A DNA stretch of 64,000 nucleotides from Flavobacterium panacis (GCF_024649945.1 NZ_JANKMS010000005.1:1-64000); one strand, 5' to 3'; shown: positions 43,006 through 51,346, counted from the first letter of the stretch. Notes: generated by a model from the letters alone, not told the origin. A program made the numbers and translations.

Positions 43006-43602
43006 ATGATCGCAGTTGAATTATTAGAGAAATATGGTGCTGTAAAAAAAACTTTCGGCAAAAATGAAATTATTTTTGAAGAAGGAAATCTACCAACACA
43101 TTATTATCAGATTATTTCGGGTGAAATTAAAATGTGTAACTATAATGATGACGGACGAGAATTTATCCAGGGAATATTTTATAAGGAACAATCTTTTGGA
43201 GAGCCTCCGTTATTTCTCAACCAAAAATATCCTGCCAATGCTATTACTGTTGAAGAAAGCCAGATTCTGCTTCTTCCAAAACCTCACTTTTTGAAACTGT
43301 TAGAAGAAAATCCTTCAGTAAGTATTAAAATAATCGAAAATCTTGCGCAACGATTATATTACAAATCTATAATGGCCGCCGAAATCTCTACACACGAACC
43401 TGAACATCGGGTCTTAAAATTAATCGATCACGGAATTGCTTATTTCAATTTTCAAAAAGATAAAAATGGTTTCCTAATCAACTTTACAAGACAGCAGATT
43501 GGCGATTTAACGGGTTTACGTGTAGAAACAGTTATCAGAGCCATAAAAGCATTAGAGAAAAAAGGCGAATTGAAGATTATTAATCGAAAAGTATACAGAT
43601 AA
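43006..43602 (+). CDS. Crp/Fnr-family transcriptional regulator
   Basis: 198 residues. The N-terminal cyclic-nucleotide-type barrel (FGKNEIIFEEGNLPTHYYQIISGEIKM, FGEPPLFLNQKYPANAI) is followed by a dimer helix and a winged HTH with FTRQQIGDLTGLRVETVIRAIKALEKKGEL. There is no Cys cluster motif as in FNR, so it does not sense oxygen through FeS. A perfect TGAT-N4-ATCA operator lies 12 bp after the gene, upstream of the membrane protein-haemoglobin pair, which it probably controls. Confidence 0.93.
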   Translation: MIAVELLEKYGAVKKTFGKNEIIFEEGNLPTHYYQIISGEIKMCNYNDDGREFIQGIFYKEQSFGEPPLFLNQKYPANAITVEESQILLLPKPHFLKLLEENPSVSIKIIENLAQRLYYKSIMAAEISTHEPEHRVLKLIDHGIAYFNFQKDKNGFLINFTRQQIGDLTGLRVETVIRAIKALEKKGELKIINRKVYR

Positions 43603-43613
43603 AAAAGTTCTAG

Positions 43614-43635
43614 TTTTATGATTTTAATCATAAAA
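43614..43635 (+). promoter_or_regulatory. FNR/CRP-type operator
   Basis: TTTTATGAT-TTTA-ATCATAAAA is a perfect 9-bp inverted repeat with a 4-bp spacer, containing the FNR-type core TGAT-N4-ATCA. Its centre (43624.5) lies about 44 bp before the start predicted from the box at 43655-43662, a class II activation position. Confidence 0.75.
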
Positions 43636-43654
43636 TGCAGTCGTATTGTGAGCG

Positions 43655-43662
43655 TATCTTTG
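43655..43662 (+). promoter_or_regulatory. -7 box of membrane protein-haemoglobin pair
   Basis: TATCTTTG, with no TTG at -33. The missing -33 element fits dependence on an activator bound at 43614-43635. Confidence 0.7.
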
Positions 43663-43683
43663 TCATATAAAAATCTGAATATC

Positions 43684-43971
43684 ATGACACTATATCAAAC
43701 AACATTCGACATTTTCAATAAAAATTATATGGGTTCTGCTGCTATGGCAGTAATTGGACAAAGCTGTTTAGGTGGCGCTGCTGCAATGTATGTTTTAGCT
43801 AACGGAACTTCAATTCCACAAATGATTCAGCTAGCTATTATTGTTTTAGCTTGTATCTTTGTAAACACTTCAATTTTGGCACAGATGAAACACAAAGTGG
43901 TTTTTAATCTTTTAATTTTAAGCTCAATTTTAAGTGTAGTATTTATTCTTTTAAACACCCTTTTTCTGTGA
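43684..43971 (+). CDS. Small membrane protein, three helices
   Basis: 95 residues from ATG 43684; the frame is open further upstream but crosses the promoter and operator. Hydrophobic segments lie at about 16-38, 47-64 and 70-94. I do not recognise a family name. It overlaps the truncated haemoglobin start (GTG within the TGA stop), so the two are co-translated and probably functionally linked, perhaps in nitric oxide or oxygen stress. Confidence 0.8.
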   Translation: MTLYQTTFDIFNKNYMGSAAMAVIGQSCLGGAAAMYVLANGTSIPQMIQLAIIVLACIFVNTSILAQMKHKVVFNLLILSSILSVVFILLNTLFL

Positions 43972-44366
43972 AAAAACAAATAGAAAACAGAGCAGATATT
44001 GCTTTTCTGGTAAATACATTTTATGATAAAATAAGAGCCGATCAAGAAATCGGCTTTTATTTTAACGAAATGATTACCGATTGGGATTTACATCTCGAAA
44101 AACTAACTGATTTTTGGGAAACCAATTTATTTGGCGTTCGCAAATACAAAGGAAATCCGCATGCTGTCCACAACGAAGTCGATGCTCATTTTGACGAAAA
44201 AATCACAGCAAACGAATTCGGAATCTGGCTCAATCACTGGTATCAGACATTAGACGAGCATTTTGAAGGCGAAAATGTAGAAACCTTGAAAAGACGCGCT
44301 CGAAAAATGAGTACTTTTTTATATATGAGCATGTTTCAACACCGTCAAAAAGAAAGTGAAGTTTAA
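43968..44366 (+). CDS. Group III truncated haemoglobin
   Basis: 132 residues from GTG 43968, which overlaps the upstream stop codon. INTFYDKIR-like N-terminus (LVNTFYDKIRADQEIGFYF), WDLHLEKLTDFWETNLFG and YKGNPHAVHNEV are typical of group III trHb, whose proximal His lies in this last stretch. Such globins bind O2 or NO; with a Crp/Fnr regulator and an FNR-type operator upstream, nitrosative-stress defence is a reasonable inference. Confidence 0.9.
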   Translation: MKKQIENRADIAFLVNTFYDKIRADQEIGFYFNEMITDWDLHLEKLTDFWETNLFGVRKYKGNPHAVHNEVDAHFDEKITANEFGIWLNHWYQTLDEHFEGENVETLKRRARKMSTFLYMSMFQHRQKESEV

Positions 44367-44396
44367 AAGCTGAAAACTGTCACTGAGACTAAAAAA

Positions 44397-45050
44397 CTAT
44401 TTCTCAAAAGCATAAACCAAAGTAAAAATTCCCTCAAAATTATCCGATTTGATTTCCTGATAATGTACATCAAAATCTTTAATCAAATTATCAAAATGAA
44501 GACTTGCCTGCGTTTGGGTTTCACCTAAAGAAAAGTTGCTCACATTGATATGATCTTTAAAACTTATACCTTTTTCATTTCTAATTTTAAAGATTGCTTC
44601 TTTGGCTCCCCAGATAACGGTAAGTTTTTTTATGTATTCTTCTGTAGTTGATGGATCTAAATAATTACATTCAAAATCAGTGAACTTATCGGCAATTCTC
44701 TGAATTTTAAAACGTTGTAATTCCATGTCGATTCCAACCGTTTCTTGACTTATAATAATCGCTGCAAAATGATAGGAATGCGTTATTGAAATGTAATTAT
44801 GACAATCAAAATACGGTTTCCCAAATTCGTCATAATGCAAATCTTTATCTGTAAAGCCCATTTCCTGAATCAGCATGCGAACACTTAAAAAAGCACGCTG
44901 ATGCATTTCAGATTTCATTCCGTTTAATCTCTTTTGTGTTTTTTCCTTTAAAAAAACTACTTTGCTCAATAATTCATCGAGAGATTCTGTTATTTCCCAA
45001 ATTAAAATTTTAGTCGTTTCGTTAAACTGTATGGTCTGAAATAGAGGCAT
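44397..45050 (-). CDS. 4'-phosphopantetheinyl transferase (Sfp type)
   Basis: 217 residues. YDEFGKPYF, ISITHSYHFAAIIIS, VGIDMEL (Mg-binding Asp and Glu) and WGAKEAIFK are the Sfp-type motifs. It attaches the pantetheine arm to acyl or peptidyl carrier proteins. Monocistronic and convergent with the haemoglobin gene. The short gap between them holds one arm of the CAGTCTCAGT repeat family. Confidence 0.92.
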   Translation of the reverse strand: MPLFQTIQFNETTKILIWEITESLDELLSKVVFLKEKTQKRLNGMKSEMHQRAFLSVRMLIQEMGFTDKDLHYDEFGKPYFDCHNYISITHSYHFAAIIISQETVGIDMELQRFKIQRIADKFTDFECNYLDPSTTEEYIKKLTVIWGAKEAIFKIRNEKGISFKDHINVSNFSLGETQTQASLHFDNLIKDFDVHYQEIKSDNFEGIFTLVYAFEK

Positions 45051-45095
45051 TTCTTTTTAATTGTAAATTATGAATGGTTAATTATAAGTTTTTTA

Positions 45096-45221
45096 AACCA
45101 TATAAGTGATATAAGAAAATATAACTGTTGGCTCAAAAAATGTATTAGTAAATATAAGCAATTAGCGACAAAGGTAATAGTTAAGAATCTTTTTAAATGA
45201 ACTTATATCACTTATATGGTT
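45096..45221. repeat. Inverted repeat, ATATAAGTGATATAAG family, copy B
   Basis: Perfect 20-bp arms at 45096-45115 (accatataagtgatataag core) and 45202-45221, separated by 86 bp. A second inverted pair, ttaagaatc (45181-45189) and gattcttaa (45229-45237), overlaps the right arm. The right arm is shared with 9209-9230. It fills the gap between the transferase gene and the ahcY promoter; no gene is seen in it. Confidence 0.85.
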
Positions 45222-45313
45222 CAAAAATGATTCTTAAACTAACATTCTAAAGATTAAGAAATTAAAGATTTCACAAATCTGAGAGAAAATAGTAAAATTC
45301 AAAAGCTATTCCT

Positions 45314-45321
45314 TAAATTTG
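45314..45321 (+). promoter_or_regulatory. -7 box of ahcY
   Basis: TAAATTTG, 34 bp before the ahcY ATG. The short leader leaves no room for a SAH or SAM riboswitch. Confidence 0.7.
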
Positions 45322-45355
45322 CAAAAATTTTACAATACATACAAATATACTATAA

Positions 45356-46672
45356 ATGAGTACATCGACTACGCCTTATGTGGCTTTCAAAGTAAAAGAC
45401 ATTTCTCTAGCGGCTTGGGGAAGAAAAGAAATTGAACTAGCTGAAGCTGAAATGCCAGGTTTAATGGCACTTCGCGCTGAATACAAAGACGAACAACCAT
45501 TAAAAGGTGCTCGTATTGCTGGATGTTTACACATGACGATTCAAACTGCTGTTTTGATCGAAACTTTAATTGCTCTTGGTGCAGAAGTTACTTGGTCTTC
45601 TTGTAACATTTTCTCTACTCAAGATCAGGCTGCTGCTGCAATTGCTGCTGCTGGAATCTCAGTTTACGCTTGGAAAGGTCTTGACGAAGAGTCATTTGAC
45701 TGGTGTATTGAGCAAACTTTATTCTTTGGTGAAGACAGAAAACCATTGAACATGATTTTGGATGACGGTGGAGATTTAACTAACATGGTTATCGATCGTT
45801 ACCCAGAATTAGTTGCTGGAATCAAAGGTCTTTCTGAAGAAACTACAACTGGTGTTCACAGACTTTACGAAAGAGTAAAAGCTGGAACTCTTCCAATGCC
45901 TGCAATCAACATCAACGATTCTGTTACTAAATCTAAATTTGACAACAAATACGGATGTAAAGAATCTGCTGTAGATGCTGTACGTCGTGCAACTGACTTA
46001 ATGTTAGCTGGAAAAAGAGTTGTTGTTTGCGGATACGGTGACGTTGGAAAAGGAACTGCAGCTTCTTTCAGAGGTGCTGGTTCTATTGTAACAGTTACTG
46101 AAATCGATCCAATTTGTGCTTTACAAGCTGCAATGGACGGTTACGAAGTTAAAAAATTAAACACTGTAATTGCTAATGCTGATATCATCATTACCACTAC
46201 AGGAAACAAAGATATCGTTCTTGGAGAGCACTTCGAACAAATGAAAGACAAAACTGTAGTTTGTAACATCGGACACTTCGATAACGAAATCGACATGGCT
46301 TGGTTAAACAAAAACCACGGTGCGTCTAAAATCGAAATCAAACCTCAGGTTGACAAATACAACATCAACGGTAAAGATATCATCATCTTGGCTGAAGGTC
46401 GTTTAGTAAACTTAGGTTGTGCTACAGGTCACCCAAGTTTCGTAATGAGTAACTCATTTACAAACCAGACTTTAGCTCAAATCGAATTATGGAACAACAG
46501 TGCAGCTTACAAAAATGACGTTTACATGTTACCAAAACATTTAGATGAAAAAGTTGCTGCTTTACACTTAGCAAAATTAGGTGTTGAACTTGAAGTTCTA
46601 AGAGAAGATCAAGCTGCTTACATCGGAGTTGAAGTTCAAGGTCCATTCAAACCAGAATACTACAGATACTAA
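45356..46672 (+). CDS. ahcY: Adenosylhomocysteinase
   Basis: 438 residues. [35 protein letters not shown], the NAD loop [33 protein letters not shown] and C-terminal YKPEYYRY-like [10 protein letters not shown] are diagnostic. It hydrolyses S-adenosylhomocysteine to adenosine and homocysteine. Codon use is more GC-rich and uniform than neighbours (many GCT, GGT, GAA), as in highly expressed genes. Monocistronic. Confidence 0.99.
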   Translation: MSTSTTPYVAFKVKDISLAAWGRKEIELAEAEMPGLMALRAEYKDEQPLKGARIAGCLHMTIQTAVLIETLIALGAEVTWSSCNIFSTQDQAAAAIAAAGISVYAWKGLDEESFDWCIEQTLFFGEDRKPLNMILDDGGDLTNMVIDRYPELVAGIKGLSEETTTGVHRLYERVKAGTLPMPAININDSVTKSKFDNKYGCKESAVDAVRRATDLMLAGKRVVVCGYGDVGKGTAASFRGAGSIVTVTEIDPICALQAAMDGYEVKKLNTVIANADIIITTTGNKDIVLGEHFEQMKDKTVVCNIGHFDNEIDMAWLNKNHGASKIEIKPQVDKYNINGKDIIILAEGRLVNLGCATGHPSFVMSNSFTNQTLAQIELWNNSAAYKNDVYMLPKHLDEKVAALHLAKLGVELEVLREDQAAYIGVEVQGPFKPEYYRY

Positions 46673-46725
46673 AATCAATTTTAGATTTAAGATTGTAGAT
46701 TTCTGATTTACTGAAATCATATATC

Positions 46726-46758
46726 AAACCCGACAAGTTTTAAAAACTTGTCGGGTTT
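46726..46758 (+). terminator. Terminator after ahcY (CCCGACAAGTTT palindrome)
   Basis: 15-bp perfect stem aaacccgacaagttt / aaacttgtcgggttt with a 3-nt loop and T tract. A nearly identical palindrome follows the next gene at 47287-47318. Confidence 0.9.
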
Positions 46759-46788
46759 TGTTTTTTCAATTACTAAGCTATTTTTACA

Positions 46789-46796
46789 TATTTTTG
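46789..46796 (+). promoter_or_regulatory. -7 box of first coiled-coil protein gene
   Basis: TATTTTTG, 18 bp before ATG 46815; excludes the longer reading from 46758. Confidence 0.6.
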
Positions 46797-46814
46797 ATCA
46801 ACAAAATCCAAATT

Positions 46815-47276
46815 ATGAAAACCCGTTTTTTTCTTTTATTAATCATAATATTACCCTTTTTTTCACATGCCCAAGTCGACTACAGCATGCAATCGCCAAT
46901 TCATGATCCCATTACCGGAATGCCAATGTCGCGTCCTAATACTCCAAAACTGGAAACAGTGAAACCTCTTTCTAGAAATTATAAAGAAAAAATGCAAGCC
47001 AAATTAGAAAAAGAAGAAAGAAAACTAATAAAACTTGCCGCAAAATCATGGGAAATTGAACTCGATTTGAGAGCAGAAAAAAAAGCGCTAAAAACTCTTG
47101 AAAATAATACCAATGATCCTGATCTTCAGAAAAATACAGAAAAACAAAAACAAGTAATCGTTAAAATTGAAGAAAATCTAAAAAGAGTAAAAACCGAAGA
47201 AGAAATAAGTTCCAAAAAAGTAGCCGATTTAGAACTTGCAGTAGAAGACGCAAAATTTAAAAGAACAGAATACTAA
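46815..47276 (+). CDS. Exported coiled-coil protein, copy 1
   Basis: 153 residues from ATG 46815. Signal peptide MKTRFFLLLIIILPFFSHAQ, a short QSPIHDPITGMPM segment, then a long, charged helix (about 50-153) with heptad-like E, K and L patterns, predicted coiled coil. It shares layout with the protein at 47568-48095: both have an F-F-x-x-A-Q signal end and a K/E-rich coiled coil. Function unknown. Confidence 0.75.
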   Translation: MKTRFFLLLIIILPFFSHAQVDYSMQSPIHDPITGMPMSRPNTPKLETVKPLSRNYKEKMQAKLEKEERKLIKLAAKSWEIELDLRAEKKALKTLENNTNDPDLQKNTEKQKQVIVKIEENLKRVKTEEEISSKKVADLELAVEDAKFKRTEY

Positions 47277-47286
47277 ACACATTTTC

Positions 47287-47318
47287 AAACCCGACAAGTT
47301 TTAAAACTTGTCGGGTTT
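47287..47318. terminator. Terminator, second CCCGACAAGTTT palindrome
   Basis: A perfect 32-bp palindrome: aaacccgacaagtttt and its exact complement. Followed by a T-rich tract. Confidence 0.88.
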
Positions 47319-47356
47319 CTTTTTTAATCTAAAATCTGAAATCTAAAATCATTTGG

Positions 47357-47469
47357 GCGTGTCACCATCCCGATAAGAGGGCAAAAATACTTTACGCTTA
47401 TTCGCCCTCTTATCAGGATGCTGTCGGGCTATCCGCGCTACTTCGGTAGCTAGCTCCTATCCCTCACGC
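47357..47469. repeat. GC-rich structured intergenic element
   Basis: Much richer in GC than its surroundings. Contains a 17-bp inverted repeat with one mismatch (47366-47382 with 47404-47420, core gataagagggc), a perfect C(TTCG)G tetraloop hairpin (gctac-ttcg-gtagc, 47437-47450), and end sequences gcgtg (47357-47361) and cacgc (47465-47469) that can pair. From memory, similar GGGCGTG...CACGC units are dispersed in flavobacterial genomes. Confidence 0.65.
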
Positions 47470-47530
47470 TTACGTAGACCAAGAAGTAAGATTTAATCAG
47501 ATATTTTAGACGATTCTTAAATTATAATCC

Positions 47531-47538
47531 TAAATTTG
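47531..47538 (+). promoter_or_regulatory. -7 box of second coiled-coil protein gene
   Basis: TAAATTTG, 29 bp before the start at 47568. Confidence 0.6.
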
Positions 47539-47567
47539 AAATACCATAACCCCAATAAAATCAAATC

Positions 47568-48095
47568 ATGAGATTCCGTATCATTTTAATGTTATTAATT
47601 TCCTTTCCTTTTTTTATCAATGCTCAATCCAGTATGCAGCGACAAATGCAGTCTTCAAATGCAATGTTCAGACAACAAAATCAAATGTTTTTGCAGCAAC
47701 AGCAACAACAACGTATGATGGCCACAATGATGAACAATATTGAAACTAAAGAAACAAAACTGGCTAAAGAAGAACAAAAACTAAAAAAAGCAACAAAAAA
47801 ATTAGAAGAAAGAGAAGCTGATTTCAAATTAAAACAAGAAGAATTAGCATCGATTGAAAATAATTCAAATGCACAAAAAGATATCGAAAAAGCAAAAAGC
47901 AAAATTGAAAAAGCAGGAAAAAAAATAAACAAATCAAAATCTGATATCGAAACCAGTTCTTCTAAAATTCAGGATTTACAGCAACAAATCGAGTCAGACA
48001 AAATCAAAAGAGCCGAACTTGTTAAAAAACACGAAGAAGAAAAAAGACTTAAAGAAGAAGAAAAAGCCAGAAAAGAACAAGACAAGAAAAAATAA
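47568..48095 (+). CDS. Exported coiled-coil protein, copy 2
   Basis: 175 residues. Signal peptide MRFRIILMLLISFPFFINAQ, then a Gln/Met-rich segment (QRQMQSSNAMFRQQNQMFL followed by six Gln), and a long coiled coil of K, E, Q and S from about 55 to the end, finishing KARKEQDKKK. It is related in design to the 46815-47276 protein; the two are separated by a terminator and a GC-rich repeat. Function unknown. Confidence 0.75.
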   Translation: MRFRIILMLLISFPFFINAQSSMQRQMQSSNAMFRQQNQMFLQQQQQQRMMATMMNNIETKETKLAKEEQKLKKATKKLEEREADFKLKQEELASIENNSNAQKDIEKAKSKIEKAGKKINKSKSDIETSSSKIQDLQQQIESDKIKRAELVKKHEEEKRLKEEEKARKEQDKKK

Positions 48096-48121
48096 AAACT
48101 CCTCTTTAAACCTACTTTAAA

Positions 48122-48460
48122 ATGGTTGAAAAAAGCATTGCAGAAACAGCATTCAAACTAACTTGTGAATTAATAGAAAGTATTAACGAAAAAAATTTCA
48201 AAAACCTAGAAGATAATTTCAATATTAGCCCAGCTGTTTTAGAAGAAATCAAAGAAGAATTGTTCGACTATTTTGAAACTGAAAAACTACCCAAACTCAA
48301 AATTCTGGAAACTCATTTTGATATCTTTAAATATGATACCACAGAAGGATTCGGCATCGAAACCACGATTTTCACCCTTGATAATAAAGAAACCGAATTG
48401 ACTTTACATACCGAATTCTACAATAATAACTTAAGATTTAAGTTAATTGAAGTAATGTAG
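48122..48460 (+). CDS. Uncharacterised small cytoplasmic protein
   Basis: 112 residues with no signal peptide. The first half is helical (ETAFKLTCELIESINEKNFKNLED, EEIKEELFDYFETEKLPKL); the second half looks like beta strands (FDIFKYDTTEGFGIETTIFTL, ELTLHTEFYNNNLRFKLIEVM), with an overall NTF2-like flavour that I cannot confirm. It lies 26 bp after the coiled-coil gene and 30 bp before the next, so is probably in the same operon. Confidence 0.7.
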   Translation: MVEKSIAETAFKLTCELIESINEKNFKNLEDNFNISPAVLEEIKEELFDYFETEKLPKLKILETHFDIFKYDTTEGFGIETTIFTLDNKETELTLHTEFYNNNLRFKLIEVM

Positions 48461-48490
48461 AATTCTTTTTTCAATTCAAAAACATCAAAA

Positions 48491-48775
48491 ATGATCGAAA
48501 AAATTTCCTGCGACATACACGGTTTAAAAGAAATGTCTTTTTCATGTATTCATCTTGCAACAGCAATAGATTCAAAAAATCAGGTTGGTTTTTATTATTC
48601 AGAAGCCGAAGGAGATCTTCCACAAATTGCTTGGTGTGGCTCTTGTGAACAATATCTTTTAGACAACGGCGAAGAATGGACAGAAACTTTCCAAAACTTA
48701 GCCGATTTCAAAATGTTATGCTCTGATTGTTTTGACGAAGCAAAAAATAATGAAGAAGAAATTCATCTTAGATAA
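48491..48775 (+). CDS. Small cysteine-rich protein, possible zinc binder
   Basis: 94 residues. Cys and His are grouped as CDIHG near the N-terminus, WCGSCEQYL in the middle and CSDCFDEA near the end, giving CxxC pairs that could bind zinc. I do not recognise the family. Its close neighbours suggest a short operon of small proteins (48122-49872). Confidence 0.7.
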   Translation: MIEKISCDIHGLKEMSFSCIHLATAIDSKNQVGFYYSEAEGDLPQIAWCGSCEQYLLDNGEEWTETFQNLADFKMLCSDCFDEAKNNEEEIHLR

Positions 48776-48786
48776 AAGCATTTTTC

Positions 48787-49872
48787 ATGAAAAAGATTAT
48801 CGCCCTTTCTCTATTCTATTTCCTTACTTGTTCAACATTTGCTCAAAGCAATGATGTTTGGGTCGCATTTCCGAATAAAGACACCACATTAACAGGATTT
48901 AAAGATAAAAACGGAGTAATTAAGATTGAACCCAAGTTTTCTGGTTTTACAACCGCAAGAGAATTTGAAAACATAATCGCTGTAAGTGAAGAAAAAAACA
49001 ACAAATGGGAAAGCTATTATTTAACCAAAAAAGGCAAAGTCGTTGGTCGCGATAGTTTGTATGTTTTTGACAATAGTCCAGACTGTGAAAACGAAGGTTT
49101 TATCAGATTTACAGATCGTAAAACGGATAAAATGGGAATCTTTAACAGCGAAGGGAAAATTGTAATTCCAGCCCTATACAGCGATGTATCAAAAGTTCAT
49201 AACGGATTAATTTCTGTCTTAAAAGACGCTAAAAAGAAAAGAGATCCTTTGGGAGAACATTTTTTCTGGACTGGAGGAAAAGAGCTTCTTATTGACCTCA
49301 ACAATAAAATTCTAATTAAAGGCTTTAAAAGCGATAACAATTTGAATTTTTATTCGCTTCAAAAATCAAAAGAACCAAGCAAAGACAAAACAAGAGACAA
49401 TTTCCTTGGAGTTGATGGTCAATACTATTCTTTCATTAATTATGAAAAAGAATTTAAAAACTGGCTCAAAAACACCTTACTTTCAGATTTATCCCAAGCC
49501 AATTTAGAAAAACATTCTTTCGATAAAATTACGTATTGGAAAGAGCCAGATGGATGGCTAAATGTACCGAAATCGAAGTTTATAGAACAAAATTATATCT
49601 ACTTAAAATTAAAGCTGGAGGAACTTAAAAATCCGAAAACAGATTACTTTGTATCAACAGACGGACTGAATCAGTTTATTTTTGAATCGAGTGAATATGA
49701 TCTGTATTTCAACAATTGTAACGAGTCGAAAGATTGGTTATATCCCGTTAAAAATATCGTAATCAATTCGAAAAATGACGCCGATTTTGGACAAGATCAT
49801 TTTCATTTTTTAAGAACTGAAAATGGTTATAAGTTAATTAGTGTTTCCTCAAAAAAGGAAATTTTAAAATAA
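48787..49872 (+). CDS. Exported WG-repeat-like protein
   Basis: 361 residues. Signal peptide MKKIIALSLFYFLTCSTFAQ (about 1-20). Repeats of the WG type are recognisable: FKDKNGVIKIEPKFSGF, then KMGIFNSEGKIVIPALYSDVSKVHNGLI, followed by a divergent C-terminal half (about 180-361) with DGWLNVPKSKF and YFVSTDGLNQF. WG repeats form beta-propeller-like surfaces; role unknown. Start is 11 bp after the upstream stop. Confidence 0.75.
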   Translation: MKKIIALSLFYFLTCSTFAQSNDVWVAFPNKDTTLTGFKDKNGVIKIEPKFSGFTTAREFENIIAVSEEKNNKWESYYLTKKGKVVGRDSLYVFDNSPDCENEGFIRFTDRKTDKMGIFNSEGKIVIPALYSDVSKVHNGLISVLKDAKKKRDPLGEHFFWTGGKELLIDLNNKILIKGFKSDNNLNFYSLQKSKEPSKDKTRDNFLGVDGQYYSFINYEKEFKNWLKNTLLSDLSQANLEKHSFDKITYWKEPDGWLNVPKSKFIEQNYIYLKLKLEELKNPKTDYFVSTDGLNQFIFESSEYDLYFNNCNESKDWLYPVKNIVINSKNDADFGQDHFHFLRTENGYKLISVSSKKEILK

Positions 49873-49970
49873 TTTGGTGATTTTTTAATATAGCCCGATT
49901 TCTTAACAACTTTAAAATCTATATTTTAGCAGTGTAAAATAGTACTAAATCTTTTCATTCTGCATAAAAT

Positions 49971-50966
49971 ATGACGAAAAATACTTTACTAATTCTTCTT
50001 ATTTTTTCTTTAAGTTCTTGTGCTACTATTTTCAACAAAAAAACTCAGACGCTTTCAGTTTCTACAAATTCGATTAATGCAACAGCAAAAATCAATGACA
50101 GTATTTATAAATTACCTGCAAAAGTAATTGTTAAAAGATCCAAGAAAGAACTGCCAATCGAATTGGTTTCTGATAGTTTGATAACAAAATATATGCTCTT
50201 GCCTTCTGTAGATGGAAAATTTGTTTTTGGAAACTTAGCATTCTTTGAATTATTACCTGCAGCTTACATTACGGATTTTACAAATCAGAAAAGATTTTAT
50301 TACCAAGACAATGTTTTTCTTGATACTCAGGATTCTGTTCGCATCATTAAAACAAATATGTCAAAAGCTTTTTCAGGATTCAAACATCATTTCACAAAAG
50401 AATATCCAACAAAAAAAGGTCAGTTCAATTTTGTTCTGGCGTTGCCCTATGTCAATACTTTTCATTTTAAACCATCTGGCGAAAATTACATTAACAAAAC
50501 AGGATTTTTCGGTTTCTCAGCTGGGATCGAATATTTTTATACTACTAAGAGGTATTTTTCGGCTAATTTTAGAGCTGTCAGCGATTTTGAACTTCCTTTT
50601 CCAGTTCCTTTGGAACAATTTGATGAATATGAAAGATTAAATTCTTTCAGTTTTGGAATTACTCACAATCATAAAATTAGAAGATTTTCTGTCGGCTATG
50701 GTTTAAACTATTCCAGAAATGTTTGGCACAAACATTATGACGAATATTTTCTAGAACCTGGAGATGAAACAGGCATAACAAAAGACAATAGAACATTAGG
50801 AGCAACATTAAATGGTTATTACCAGATGGGCTCATTTTTTTATATAGGTTTAAATTACAATCAAAGTTTCCTAAACCTAGAAAAATCTTCTCAATCTAAG
50901 CCTGAAAATGTAATCTCTTTAGATTTTGTTTTTAAATTATCTCCCAATAAGAAGAGACTGAAATAA
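49971..50966 (+). CDS. Lipoprotein with C-terminal beta-barrel-like region
   Basis: 331 residues. Lipoprotein signal MTKNTLLILLIFSLSSC, Cys 17. The N-terminal domain (about 20-110) resembles a PEGA-like stalk: TQTLSVSTNSINATAKINDSIYKLPAKVIVKRSKKELPIELVS. The rest has alternating aromatic strands (FNFVLALPYVNTFHF, FFGFSAGIEYFY, YFSANFRAVSDFEL, FSFGITHNHKI, FSVGYGLNYSRN) typical of small outer-membrane barrels. Function unknown. Confidence 0.7.
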   Translation: MTKNTLLILLIFSLSSCATIFNKKTQTLSVSTNSINATAKINDSIYKLPAKVIVKRSKKELPIELVSDSLITKYMLLPSVDGKFVFGNLAFFELLPAAYITDFTNQKRFYYQDNVFLDTQDSVRIIKTNMSKAFSGFKHHFTKEYPTKKGQFNFVLALPYVNTFHFKPSGENYINKTGFFGFSAGIEYFYTTKRYFSANFRAVSDFELPFPVPLEQFDEYERLNSFSFGITHNHKIRRFSVGYGLNYSRNVWHKHYDEYFLEPGDETGITKDNRTLGATLNGYYQMGSFFYIGLNYNQSFLNLEKSSQSKPENVISLDFVFKLSPNKKRLK

Positions 50967-50986
50967 TTCTTTTAAACTTTAAACTT

Positions 50987-50994
50987 TACCTTTG
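50987..50994 (+). promoter_or_regulatory. -7 box of SMR transporter gene
   Basis: TACCTTTG, 14 bp before the start at 51009. Confidence 0.65.
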
Positions 50995-51008
50995 TAAAAA
51001 AGTAAACT

Positions 51009-51341
51009 ATGAAGAATTTTCTGTTTTTATTCTTAGCCATAATTTTCGAAATCATCGCAACTTCAGCATTAAAAAAGTCTGAAGAATTTACCAAAATGCT
51101 TCCAAGCATTATTACTGTTATTGGTTATTGTGGTGCATTTTATTGTTTGAGTTTTGCTATAAGAACTATTCCCGTTGGTTTTGCTTATGCGATTTGGTCT
51201 GGCGTTGGTATTGTTTTAATTACGATTATAGGTGCCGTATTCTTTAAGGAAATTCCAGATTTACCCGCAATTATTGGTTTGTCATTAATTATAATTGGGG
51301 TTATTGTGATTAATGTTTTTTCGAAGACTACTGCTCATTGA
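51009..51341 (+). CDS. Small multidrug resistance (SMR) transporter
   Basis: 110 residues, four helices. The essential Glu in the first helix is E14 (FLAIIFEIIATSALKKSEEF). GFAYAIWSGVGIVLITIIG in the third helix is the family signature. It functions as a dual-topology dimer exporting cations such as quaternary ammonium or guanidinium compounds; the subtype (EmrE or Gdx) is not decided here. Confidence 0.93.
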   Translation: MKNFLFLFLAIIFEIIATSALKKSEEFTKMLPSIITVIGYCGAFYCLSFAIRTIPVGFAYAIWSGVGIVLITIIGAVFFKEIPDLPAIIGLSLIIIGVIVINVFSKTTAH

Positions 51342-51346
51342 AGTAA

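Noticed and set aside
45121..45355. SAM or SAH riboswitch before ahcY
   Set aside because: The promoter box at 45314 leaves about a 30-nt leader, and no SAH motif could be recognised.
47341..47567. CRISPR array or tRNA in the GC-rich region
   Set aside because: No regularly spaced direct repeats and no cloverleaf; the pairing fits one compact hairpin element.
47681..47932. Minus-strand 83-residue ORF inside the second coiled-coil gene
   Set aside because: Its low-complexity Phe/Ser/Cys sequence is the mirror of the Lys/Glu/Gln-rich coding strand.
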